From Chloroflexota bacterium (GTDB taxonomy: Bacteria > Chloroflexota > Anaerolineae > Anaerolineales > Villigracilaceae), in assembly GCA_024224815.1 (NCBI GenBank), contig JAAENC010001099.1, positions 1-48,894 on the forward strand: a DNA stretch of 48,894 nt. The letters are read 5' to 3'. Shown piece by piece: positions 38,960 through 47,527 of this stretch (position 1 is the first letter of the stretch; each line of letters opens with the position of its first letter). The position numbers and the translations under genes are program-made. The notes below the pieces were generated by a model. It searched no databases, was not told the origin of the DNA, and was given only the letters and a program-made list of their open reading frames with translations.

Positions 38960-40231
38960 CTACTTATCTAGCTTTTCAATCTTCCAATCAAGTCTTGGAC
39001 GAATGCCACCTGGTCGCGGCTCATCCCAATGCATGCCGGGCGCACCGGCGGGGTCAACGTTGAATTCCAGCGTGCGCTCTTCGGCAAAATAGCGCCGAAT
39101 TCGATAAGAACTCGCGTTCACGCCCAGCGTATAACGCCCCGTATTCAGCAAATCGGGCGGCACCACGCAGCGGCTCATATAACGTCCTGCTTTGCGCTCG
39201 GTGTGGGTATTAAACATGCGCGGATCATCCGTATCGAAGGATGTGAAAACCGGCTCTCCGCGCGCGGTATAAAGATAGATTCCAACTCTCAGCCCCGTGA
39301 TCGGCGCAGAGAGATCGTATTCAAATTCGAGCGTAAATTCTTCAGTAGATCGGATAGTCTCGACAATATTTCCGCGATTATCGACAATGCGGATCGCTCG
39401 TGGATTGAAAGGTGCTGCCGTTACAGGGACATCTTCCGGCTCCCAAACTTTTTCCCCTGCCCGCGCGTGCCCAGCCGAGAGATAATAATCCACCGCTTCC
39501 GCTGTGGGCGCACGCATAATCATTTTGCCTTTTTCCAGCACAATAGATTCGTCCGTTAATCGCAACACCGCCGACATATTATGGCTCACAAAAAGCACCG
39601 TTCGGCCTGCATCGGCGACGTCGTTCATCTTACCGATACATTTGCGCTGGAATTCGGCATCGCCTACAGCGAGAACTTCGTCCACAACCAAAATCTCCGG
39701 TTCAAGATGCGCAGCAACAGCAAAAGCCAAGCGCAAATACATGCCTGAAGAATAACGTTTGACGGGGGTATCAATGAATTTCTCCACTTCAGAAAAAGCG
39801 ACAATTTCGTCAAATTTGCGCGTGATCTCAGAACGGTGCATTCCGAGAATCGCACCATTGAGATAGAGATTTTCGCGCCCTGTTAACTCAGGGTGGAAAC
39901 CTGTACCTACTTCAAGGAGAGAGCCGACGCGTCCGCGTAATTGCATCATCCCTTCGGTGGGTTCAACCACGCGAGAGAGTAATTTGAGCAGGGTACTTTT
40001 CCCTGCGCCATTATGGCCGATAATGCCCAAAACCTGACCTTGCTCCACGTCAAAATTAATATCTTTGACAGCCCAAATCATATTGTCGGGCTTTTTGGCT
40101 TCAAGGCGTTTTTGGCGTGAGAATACACCCGCGATCTGGTCGCGCAGGGTGTTATAACCGCCGCGATTTTGCGGGGCTGTACCAATTTTATATTGTTTAC
40201 CGAGGTTTTCTACGTGTACTGCTATTGTCAT
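38960..40231 (-). CDS. wzt: Polysaccharide ABC exporter ATPase with C-terminal carbohydrate domain
   Basis: A 423-residue ABC ATPase that powers export of a finished polysaccharide with its membrane partner Wzm. Walker A GHNGAGKST at 72-80, signature YSSGM at 160-164, Walker B ILVVDE near 180-185, and the switch His217 are all present. The first 50 residues carry the insert typical of Wzt/TagH. Residues from about 260 form a Wzt_C beta-sandwich that recognises the end of the glycan chain, which implies chain-end capping (often a methyl group, and two methyltransferases are nearby). Its permease gene lies about 5 kb upstream instead of adjacent. Confidence 0.95.
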   Translation of the reverse strand: MTIAVHVENLGKQYKIGTAPQNRGGYNTLRDQIAGVFSRQKRLEAKKPDNMIWAVKDINFDVEQGQVLGIIGHNGAGKSTLLKLLSRVVEPTEGMMQLRGRVGSLLEVGTGFHPELTGRENLYLNGAILGMHRSEITRKFDEIVAFSEVEKFIDTPVKRYSSGMYLRLAFAVAAHLEPEILVVDEVLAVGDAEFQRKCIGKMNDVADAGRTVLFVSHNMSAVLRLTDESIVLEKGKMIMRAPTAEAVDYYLSAGHARAGEKVWEPEDVPVTAAPFNPRAIRIVDNRGNIVETIRSTEEFTLEFEYDLSAPITGLRVGIYLYTARGEPVFTSFDTDDPRMFNTHTERKAGRYMSRCVVPPDLLNTGRYTLGVNASSYRIRRYFAEERTLEFNVDPAGAPGMHWDEPRPGGIRPRLDWKIEKLDK

Positions 40232-40309
40232 ATTTTTTTCTTTTCTGTAAAAACTGTTTTTATAGAGAGGTTATATGTTTTTTCATTGTAAATATAGATG
40301 CTTATGCTT

Positions 40310-40999
40310 CTAATCTTTACGGAGCATTTCTTTTACTAAGTATTTAAGAAGCTTTTTGCCAGTGGGAAAAGCTTTAAAATGTGTTGTGCCAGCCAACCTT
40401 TTTACTTCAATAGTAGGAAATTCAATCCTTTTCAGATTTTTTTTGTAGGATCGGCTTACCATCTCAAGGTCAATAGAAAGCCCATAATCTACTGGGTTTA
40501 TTTTTGAAAAACCATCAACAGTCATCCCACGAAATCCATGTAGCACATCCCAAACCATTGTGCCTTTTCCTCGCCAAAATAATGCAGCAGATGTGATTGC
40601 AAGCAAAGAGACGAACCATTTTCTAGGTCTAAAGATTTGATTATCTTCTTCATTTCTAGCTTCTTTTATATTACGGCTTGCAACAACCAAATCATATCCT
40701 TGTTCAAAATACTGCCTGAATTTCTCTGCCTCAGATACTGTTACACTTCCCTTGGGATGAAAAAAAATTAACGCGTCTGTTAAGCATCTTTCGAAAGCAT
40801 AAATACAAGCTGCGTTGAGTCCTTTTTTCGGCTGAATATATACAGGGATATTCATGCTTTCCAAGTACTCTATAGTGCCATCAGTGCTACCAGCATCAAT
40901 AGCATATATCTCATCAAATTGGTCTCGGTTAATTTGTGGAACATCATTCTTACAACCAATAACTTCGTTCATTGTGAGCAAGCAAAGTGTGATTTTCAT
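40310..40999 (-). CDS. GT2-type glycosyltransferase without a DxD motif
   Basis: A 229-residue protein with the N-terminal half of a GT2 fold: ITLCLLTMNEVIGC, then IYAIDAGSTDGTIEYL, the nucleotide-binding strand, and GLNAACIYAFERC. Where family members have the metal-binding DxD there is LIFFHPKGSV, so the site is altered. The C-terminal half (VVASRNIKEAR, DVLHGFRGMTVDGF, YGLSIDLEMVSRSYKK) is like polyprenyl-phosphate sugar transferases. It is AT-rich, like the next two genes upstream. It might be an inactive or metal-independent member. Confidence 0.8.
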   Translation of the reverse strand: MKITLCLLTMNEVIGCKNDVPQINRDQFDEIYAIDAGSTDGTIEYLESMNIPVYIQPKKGLNAACIYAFERCLTDALIFFHPKGSVTVSEAEKFRQYFEQGYDLVVASRNIKEARNEEDNQIFRPRKWFVSLLAITSAALFWRGKGTMVWDVLHGFRGMTVDGFSKINPVDYGLSIDLEMVSRSYKKNLKRIEFPTIEVKRLAGTTHFKAFPTGKKLLKYLVKEMLRKD

Positions 41000-41008
41000 A
41001 AATTCTCT

Positions 41009-42214
41009 TTAGCTTCTTACGAAGCTTTCTGCTAAAAGCATTCCTTTTTCAACGGCAACATCAGAATTCATGTGAACCCACTCACCCCATCGTCCAAGCC
41101 CAATTATAGATTTAGACTTTGCCCAATCTATAACTTCTTCGATAGCCTGCGGTTTGTCGATAGTATTTAATGGATAAGCATATTTGTTGTGGTTGATAAT
41201 GGTTAAATCATCTGTTGTGCGTGCGGCATTAATTTCTTGCCAATATCCTTGAGCACCTTTTATAAAATTGTGTCGATATAAGGCTCGATGATACGGCAAC
41301 TGCTTACTTGGAAAATACGTCCAATGTGCGCTGGTTGCCTCATTTTTGGATTGATAAGCTATATCTACAGAAGTGTATTTGAGTTTTTCTATATTATCTT
41401 TTATACGATTTGGAATTGACTGGTTGCTTACTATTTCATGCCAAGGAATGGTTGTAATAACTTTTTCACCCTGAAACTCATCATTAACTGTCAGGGTCTC
41501 AATATCTATTGTCTTTACAGGTGTATCAAGTCGCAGGTTTTCCTTGATAGTATTTGCCACTCTAAGAAAAACCTCACCATAACCATGCTCTTTAGGGTAA
41601 TAAAAACAAGCATGAGCGGGAATATTGCCGTAGGGCTCTTTTGTTAGACAACTACGCAAAATTGCTTCAAACGAAACATCCGGTAGTTTGTAAAGCCAGT
41701 ATGTTCCTAGGTCATTTATATCGATCCCGGAAAATATTTTCTCGTTATATGGCAACATATAATCTTGGGCAATTACATCCCCTAATTTCCAAATAATCCA
41801 ATCTTTAAATTTCTGCGGCATTTCTGTGTCTCTGCTACTGCCCGAATTCATGATAGAAACCAAGTGCCTGATTTGGTCATCCGTAGAAAGTTGCCATATA
41901 TTTGCTTCATAAGGATAATCAATTTCAAACCTATCAGTACGGATTTTTGATATTCGATCAAATTGATTCCATTCCTCTTTAGGTAAAAAATCAAAAAGAA
42001 AATCTACCACCTTTGTTTTACGTACATCAAGAAAATGTCCTCCTCCAATATCAAGGGGAGCACCATCTACTTCTTTGCTGCGGCAAAGACCACCTGCTTC
42101 ACTTTCCTTTTCAAGAAGAAGAAAAGATGTCTCTCCTAGTTGTTTTAGTCTGGTTGCAAAAGCTAATCCGCTAGGCCCTGCTCCGAGAATAAGATATTTA
42201 ACTTTTGTTACCAT
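41009..42214 (-). CDS. FAD-dependent oxidoreductase (UDP-galactopyranose mutase-like)
   Basis: A 401-residue flavoprotein. YLILGAGPSGLAFATRL at the N-terminus is the FAD dinucleotide motif, followed by LLLEKESEAGGLCRS and DIGGGHFLDV, characteristic of the amine-oxidase/protoporphyrinogen-oxidase/UGM superfamily. GRWGEWVHMNSDVAVEKGML near the end closes the FAD site. UGM relatives in glycan loci rearrange or oxidise nucleotide sugars. I chose ATG 42212-42214; a GTG at 42235 adds seven residues. It is AT-rich and sits between two other AT-rich genes. Confidence 0.83.
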   Translation of the reverse strand: MVTKVKYLILGAGPSGLAFATRLKQLGETSFLLLEKESEAGGLCRSKEVDGAPLDIGGGHFLDVRKTKVVDFLFDFLPKEEWNQFDRISKIRTDRFEIDYPYEANIWQLSTDDQIRHLVSIMNSGSSRDTEMPQKFKDWIIWKLGDVIAQDYMLPYNEKIFSGIDINDLGTYWLYKLPDVSFEAILRSCLTKEPYGNIPAHACFYYPKEHGYGEVFLRVANTIKENLRLDTPVKTIDIETLTVNDEFQGEKVITTIPWHEIVSNQSIPNRIKDNIEKLKYTSVDIAYQSKNEATSAHWTYFPSKQLPYHRALYRHNFIKGAQGYWQEINAARTTDDLTIINHNKYAYPLNTIDKPQAIEEVIDWAKSKSIIGLGRWGEWVHMNSDVAVEKGMLLAESFVRS

Positions 42215-42243
42215 TTTTAACCAACTTTTAATCACAATGCAAG

Positions 42244-45200
42244 CTATCTAATATCAGTGCGATCGTATAGAATAATTTTATTAAAATGTATTTTTCCGCT
42301 AAAATTTTTCGGCAAATTAATTTTGATTTGCGTGACCATTTCAGAAAGTTCCCAAGAAGGTGCAGCTGAGAGAGGCACCATAAATTGGGTGCCATTTGCT
42401 TCAAACACAAAACTGTTCTCTTCGGCAAAAGTAGGAACAATATCATTTATCCAAAATACTTGATAAGAATGTTTTTCGATGTTTCGATCTGTTTCAAGAT
42501 ACAGCATATCTCCTTTTGCACCTGCTGGGATTTCAAGTATGATGTAATGATTTTTTCCAATTACATTCCATTCATTATTGCTATCTTGCGTCATATTATG
42601 CGTATCAAGAATCTTTCCAGTTACTAAAAGGTTGACAGGATTTTCTGTCTTTTGGTCTAAATGCTTGATAGATTGTCCCCATGATGCGGGAAGTCCGGCT
42701 AAATCTTTTTGCCAAAAAATATCAGAAAGTAGATCCACCTCTTCATTTTTTGAGCCTAAATGAAATCCAGATGATGTAGCTCTATTTGTTTTGCTTTTTA
42801 ATATCATCCAAGTGTACCCATTGTGATCTATGAATGGCGTGTACGAATTTAGTAAGAAACGATAGACCCAAAAACTACGTAATGATAAAGGACCTCCATC
42901 GTGGAGTATATTATTAGAATCCACCAAAGCAAGATGAATGCTTTTTGTTTGGAGTTCTTCAATTGTTCTTAGCTGCTGCTGCTCAGTTGGAGCGTTGTAA
43001 AAGGCGGTATCAACAACCGGATTAGGTTTTCCCTGAAAGCCATAATCGGCATTATGATTTGTAACATCGTAGTATGTTTCTTGGTGCAATAATATACCAT
43101 CTAGAACGCCTTTGATATTAGTCTGACGCAGTAATTGATCATTATCCATCACCACCTCTTCACCAATATTCTCTAATTTATGAGTTGAGCCTGAAACTAT
43201 ACTTGAAGGTTCATCTGCGACATATTGATGTAACCTCAATGCTCTACTTAAGGTTACTTCCTGATTGCCAATTAAACCAAATATCAGAGCAATGCCCAAA
43301 ACTATTTTTGCTTTATGTATATGATTTTTAACAAAATGCAAAGCGACCAGAGGCAAGCCGCATAAAATGAAACCAATGCTTATTTCGCCGGGTCTTGAAT
43401 ACGTTGTAGCATCAATTCTGCCAGCAGCACGCGGAATGATAAGGATACTCATAATAAAAAGTGCAATAAGAAAAAACACATCCTTCTTTCTCCACAGATT
43501 ATCCCCTTTTTTGCTTAGTAAAACAACAATAGGGATAATGAGCAACAACCATGAAAATCGAACAAATTGCCAAAGATAACCACTAGTTACACTCGTATTA
43601 ATACTCGAAGATGGATATTGCCAGATAATTCCATGCGCTACATCATTTACCCCAGATTGCTCAATCAAATAACGTATAAGAGATATAATAATATGCGTTG
43701 TATCAGTAGTAAGTGCTAGAATACCTCCCACAAAGATAATAATGCCAAAAAAGATAAGTAGTTTCTTTTTTGAGTAGTGATAGACCTTAAATAATATATA
43801 AACTCCCAAGGGTAGAGTGCCTAAGACAAACACTCCGCCTTCCGCAACCATAAAGAAAACAACAAAGAAAGATAACCCCACCCATAACCATAAACTTTTG
43901 ATAAAATCTCTGTCCGAATTTTTTGAAACGGACGCAAATAAAATTACCAAAGAAGAAATAGCTACAATAGGACCTCCGGCAGATGAGCCCGCAAAAGAGA
44001 AAAGAGAAAAAACTGATAAGAATGCAAGAAAGTCTCCTGCTATCAAACGCAAGGAAAAAAATGCTAAGAATAAATAGAGGGTAACAAAATGATTTTGCAC
44101 CATGCTCTGCCCAGAAAAAGTGCCATCATAAAAAAGCTGGGAAAGAAATCCTGGTATATAATTTACTAATCCGCGTGCCGGTTGATAATCTAAAAAAGGT
44201 AAATAATCAAAGTGTTGAAATAACCACCACGGTAAATAAAACTCTCCCGAATGATATTCGTCAAGAGATATACTTGGCCATCCTACACGTGAGCTTTGAA
44301 TATATACAAGAATTGCAATGAGCATCCAAGGTGAAACCGATAGACTGTTTCTTTTTTCTGCTCTTTGTCCAACTTTAAAGTTTTTATATATGCTGACCAA
44401 TGAAATGAGACTGAGACAGTATAGAAAAATATATAATATAGGATTGTAGGGAAAAAATGTTTGTACGCCATTTTTAAGTAAGACGGGGGGGGATGCAAGA
44501 ATAAAAAAGAGGAGAGGTATGCCTAGCTGACTAAAAGCAACCCCTAAGTCTATTTTTCTTTTATATTCCTTATTTTTTTTCTTGTGGGTGATGAGAATGA
44601 TCGCGTAGCTGACTACTATCAGGAAAGAGAATAAACCAATTGTATAGGGAAAAAAGCCTAGTCTCGATAAAAAAACCGAAAATCCTACTTCTGATAGCCC
44701 AAGAAATATGATCCCCAATATTATCTTTGAGCCAATTATAAAAACTTTATCTTGTTGTAGATATTCTTTTTTATACAGGAAATGCAAGATAAATATAATA
44801 GCCAACGATAGACTGATAAAAAACAAGGACAAGGCTAATAATTTAATAGTTTTGCTCATTCGCAAAGACTGTCCAACTAAGATAGCAAAGGGAACCAAGG
44901 AGTAAAGAGAGAGTTTTACCGCTCCTTGGCTAAAAATTTTGTTGTCAAAGACTTTATCATATAGTTTAAGTATTATGATAAAAAACACAGTGAAGGCAAT
45001 AACCGTAGCATATAGTGCATAGAGGTCTGATGTTTTGTTTTGAACAGAAAAGCCAATATTGCCAGATATAAAATCACTATATTGTTGAGGGATGTTTTCT
45101 GTTTTTGTCCATATAAAAAACCCAAAACTTAGAGATAGGATTAATGATTGAGCAATAGCCAAAAACCAAGTTGTCAAATCAAATTTGGACGACTGTGGTA

Positions 45201-45270
45201 ATAGCTCTTTTTTGCCACCCCACCAAAGAAAGCCTACTAACAAAGCGATAATTAAAATTAATTGAAGCAT
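42244..45270 (-). CDS. Giant membrane protein, probable GT-C glycosyltransferase
   Basis: A 1008-residue AT-rich protein. About the first 680 residues hold 15 or more membrane helices. After helix pairs, an outer loop contains SRVGWPSISLDEYHSGEFYL (D337, E338), like the acidic first-loop motif of GT-C lipid-linked-sugar transferases, followed by YLPFLDYQPARGLVNYIPG. Residues from about 690 form a large soluble domain ending in a beta-sandwich-like stretch. I cannot assign it to a named family. Its place between the exporter genes suggests transfer of a sugar on the outer face of the membrane. GGAAGAG precedes the ATG at 45270. Confidence 0.65.
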   Translation of the reverse strand: MLQLILIIALLVGFLWWGGKKELLPQSSKFDLTTWFLAIAQSLILSLSFGFFIWTKTENIPQQYSDFISGNIGFSVQNKTSDLYALYATVIAFTVFFIIILKLYDKVFDNKIFSQGAVKLSLYSLVPFAILVGQSLRMSKTIKLLALSLFFISLSLAIIFILHFLYKKEYLQQDKVFIIGSKIILGIIFLGLSEVGFSVFLSRLGFFPYTIGLFSFLIVVSYAIILITHKKKNKEYKRKIDLGVAFSQLGIPLLFFILASPPVLLKNGVQTFFPYNPILYIFLYCLSLISLVSIYKNFKVGQRAEKRNSLSVSPWMLIAILVYIQSSRVGWPSISLDEYHSGEFYLPWWLFQHFDYLPFLDYQPARGLVNYIPGFLSQLFYDGTFSGQSMVQNHFVTLYLFLAFFSLRLIAGDFLAFLSVFSLFSFAGSSAGGPIVAISSLVILFASVSKNSDRDFIKSLWLWVGLSFFVVFFMVAEGGVFVLGTLPLGVYILFKVYHYSKKKLLIFFGIIIFVGGILALTTDTTHIIISLIRYLIEQSGVNDVAHGIIWQYPSSSINTSVTSGYLWQFVRFSWLLLIIPIVVLLSKKGDNLWRKKDVFFLIALFIMSILIIPRAAGRIDATTYSRPGEISIGFILCGLPLVALHFVKNHIHKAKIVLGIALIFGLIGNQEVTLSRALRLHQYVADEPSSIVSGSTHKLENIGEEVVMDNDQLLRQTNIKGVLDGILLHQETYYDVTNHNADYGFQGKPNPVVDTAFYNAPTEQQQLRTIEELQTKSIHLALVDSNNILHDGGPLSLRSFWVYRFLLNSYTPFIDHNGYTWMILKSKTNRATSSGFHLGSKNEEVDLLSDIFWQKDLAGLPASWGQSIKHLDQKTENPVNLLVTGKILDTHNMTQDSNNEWNVIGKNHYIILEIPAGAKGDMLYLETDRNIEKHSYQVFWINDIVPTFAEENSFVFEANGTQFMVPLSAAPSWELSEMVTQIKINLPKNFSGKIHFNKIILYDRTDIR

Positions 45271-45365
45271 TTATCTCTTCCTTCTATCTTTTTCAAACCA
45301 TTGCGGAATTCTATTAATTCTTTCATCTCATTTGGCATTTTTTACAGACCATTACAGAGTAGAAT

Positions 45366-46223
45366 CTAGATCATATCCGCAAAGGTGCGTTCCATGCGGC
45401 GGAAGAAGAAGAGGCCGCTGATCAAGACAATTAACGAGATTCCAACTGATGTAGCGAGCTGCAAGCCGAGGGTCGCGGGCGCTTCGCCGAGCATCGCCCA
45501 GCGGAAGGCTTCGATCACGCCCGTCATCGGATTGAGAGCGTAGAGCAGCTGCAAATTCTCAGGGATAGATGCGGAGGAATATCCAACTGGAGAGAGGAAA
45601 AGCCAAAGCTGAGTCATCACGGGGAGAATATATCCGACATCGCGGTAGAGAACGTTGAGCGCAGAAAGCCAAAGCCCAACACCGAGCGCGACGATAAGCG
45701 TTAGCATGATGAGGAGCGGAATTGTGAGCATTGCCCAGGAGATGGCGACTTTGTAATAGATCATCATCCCGATCATGACGAGGAAAGAGATGCCAAAATC
45801 GACTACGCCACTGAGTACCGACGAGAGCGGAATAACAAGGCGCGGGAAATAGATTTTCGTAATTAACCCGCGATTAGTAAGCATCGAACGCCCAGAGGAG
45901 GAGAGCGCTTTTGAGAAAAGCATCCACGGGAGGAGGGCTGTGTAGCGAAAAATCGGTCCCGGCACGCCACCTGTATCCATCTGCGCGAGGTTGCCGAATA
46001 TGAATTGGAGCACGAGCATGTTGACGACGGGATTAATGATCGCCCAGCTTGCGCCGAGCAGCGTCTGCTTATAGCGGACGAGGATATCGCGCCAAGTTAA
46101 AAAGGTAATCAGCTCACGGTAGAGCCAAAGATCACGCAGGTTAAGCGAAATCCAGCCTTTTGGTGGGCGGATGGTGAGCATTTCTTTTTGGGGTTGGGTT
46201 GTAGCCAATTCTGTTTTTGCCAT
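45366..46223 (-). CDS. wzm: Polysaccharide ABC exporter permease
   Basis: A 285-residue ABC-2 type permease of the Wzm/TagG kind with six membrane helices. LTWRDILVRYKQTLLGASWA is the cytoplasmic entry segment, FGNLAQMDTGGVP the periplasmic loop, and LNVLYRDVGYILPVMTQLWL the hallmark before the last helices. It forms the channel with Wzt. I use ATG 46221-46223; a GTG at 46238 would add five residues. In most loci wzt follows directly; here three unrelated genes intervene. Confidence 0.93.
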   Translation of the reverse strand: MAKTELATTQPQKEMLTIRPPKGWISLNLRDLWLYRELITFLTWRDILVRYKQTLLGASWAIINPVVNMLVLQFIFGNLAQMDTGGVPGPIFRYTALLPWMLFSKALSSSGRSMLTNRGLITKIYFPRLVIPLSSVLSGVVDFGISFLVMIGMMIYYKVAISWAMLTIPLLIMLTLIVALGVGLWLSALNVLYRDVGYILPVMTQLWLFLSPVGYSSASIPENLQLLYALNPMTGVIEAFRWAMLGEAPATLGLQLATSVGISLIVLISGLFFFRRMERTFADMI

Positions 46224-46324
46224 AAATTTGTTCCGCACGGGTAAACCGACCGTGCTACATTTACAAAGCCCGCTATAGTGGACTATTCTCTAATCTCTTT
46301 TCTCTACGCTCTGCCTTAGCCTGC

Positions 46325-47311
46325 TTAACAAAGATCATCTTTCGCAGGTTTATGTTCGCGGTTTTCTCTATACCATTCAATGGTACGGCGCATGCCTTCT
46401 TCAAAGGCGACTTTTGCTTCCCAACCAAAATATTCTTTGGCGCGGTCTACATTCAGTCCGCGGCGAGGTTGACCGTTGGGTTTGTCTGTATCCCAGACGA
46501 GTTTGCCTTCAAAGCCAGTTAGCTTTTGGATCATTTCTGCCAAATCTTTGATTGCAATTTCGTAGCCGGAACCAAGATTAACAGGATTGGAGGCATTATA
46601 GCTTTCCGTTGCGGTCACAATCCCATCGGCGGCATCTTCTACATATAAGAACTCACGTGTCGGAGAGCCGTCGCCCCAAACGACGAGTTCTTTATCGCCG
46701 CGTTCTTGGGCTTCGATTGCTTTTCGAATCAGCGCGGGGATAACGTGCGAGGTTTCCAAGTTGAAATTATCACGCGGGCCATACAGGTTGACGGGAAGCA
46801 AATAAATCGAGTTGAAATCATATTGTTGCCTATAGGCTTCCGATTGAACCAACATCATTTTCTTGGCAAGGCCATAGGGCGCATTTGTTTCTTCGGGGTA
46901 GCCGATCCATAAATCTTCTTCTTTGAAGGGGACTGGCGTGAACTTCGGATATGCGCATACTGTGCCGATAGCGGTGAATTTGCCAACGCCCCGCTGCCAG
47001 GCTTGGTGCATTAATTCCACGCCCATCATCAAATTATCATAGAAAAATTCTGCGGGGTGTTCACGATTGGCACCAATCCCGCCGACGTTGGCGGCCAAAT
47101 GAATAATGACCACGTTCGCAGGGTCAATCCCTTCGAGTGTTAGGTCGAAAAGGCGGGAAATATCGTCGTGGCTGGTTAAATCATAATCTTCGATCAGCGG
47201 GATATAAATATCCGTTGCACCACGTTCCTTTAATTTAGCGATCACGAAAGAGCCAAGAAAACCGGCTCCGCCGGTAACGATCACTTTTTTATTATTCCAA
47301 TAAGTTGTCAA
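46325..47311 (-). CDS. fcl: GDP-L-fucose synthase-like NAD-dependent epimerase/reductase
   Basis: A 328-residue extended [21 protein letters not shown] is the NADP site, [20 protein letters not shown] is diagnostic of the GDP-fucose synthase/WcaG group, [20 protein letters not shown] and the Y-x-x-x-K in YGLAKKMM follow, and [20 protein letters not shown] is next. It would convert GDP-4-keto-6-deoxymannose to GDP-L-fucose; the dehydratase gene gmd is not in the window. The start is TTG at 47309-47311, supported by CGGAGAAATAAA just upstream. Confidence 0.88.
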   Translation of the reverse strand: MTTYWNNKKVIVTGGAGFLGSFVIAKLKERGATDIYIPLIEDYDLTSHDDISRLFDLTLEGIDPANVVIIHLAANVGGIGANREHPAEFFYDNLMMGVELMHQAWQRGVGKFTAIGTVCAYPKFTPVPFKEEDLWIGYPEETNAPYGLAKKMMLVQSEAYRQQYDFNSIYLLPVNLYGPRDNFNLETSHVIPALIRKAIEAQERGDKELVVWGDGSPTREFLYVEDAADGIVTATESYNASNPVNLGSGYEIAIKDLAEMIQKLTGFEGKLVWDTDKPNGQPRRGLNVDRAKEYFGWEAKVAFEEGMRRTIEWYRENREHKPAKDDLC

Positions 47312-47332
47312 TTTATTTCTCCGTTTTGTTGG

Positions 47333-47359
47333 GTAGGGGCGGGGTCGCCCCGCCCTTAC
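47333..47359. repeat. REP-like palindrome, related to 2481-2510
   Basis: GTAGGGGCGGGG (47333-47344) pairs with CCCCGCCCTTAC (47348-47359) with one G-T pair and loop TCG. The arms share the GTAGGGGCG end with the 30-base palindrome near xpt. It lies in the leader of fcl. Confidence 0.75.
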
Positions 47360-47373
47360 GCACTTTATCTAAG

Positions 47374-47470
47374 GAGTGCGTTGCACCTACTTTTGGTGCA
47401 TTGCACTCTGGGTTTTGTAAGGCGCTTTGGTTTTATTCAATGTGCAACGCATCTTAGAGATGCAATGCAC
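47374..47470. repeat. Paired-hairpin element, copy 4
   Basis: First hairpin: GAGTGCGTTGCACC (47374-47387) against GGTGCATTGCACTC (47395-47408). Second hairpin: GTGCAACGCATCT (47442-47454) against AGATGCAATGCAC (47458-47470). Core order TGCGTTGCA, TGCATTGCA, TGCAACGCA, TGCAATGCA, as in copy 1. Stem sequences beside the cores differ from copies 1 and 2 but still pair. Confidence 0.85.
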
Positions 47471-47527
47471 ATCTAGCTTTTTTTCTTTAAAAACTCCGTA
47501 AAATCCGTGCAACTCCGCGTACAAGAA

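Noticed and set aside
25157-47470. Integron attC sites for the paired hairpins
   Set aside because: No integrase, no GTTRRRY-type boxes, and the elements lie between co-directional operon genes, not cassettes.
31165-47475. CRISPR array from the recurrent repeats
   Set aside because: Copies are kilobases apart, variable in sequence, and have no regular spacers or cas genes.
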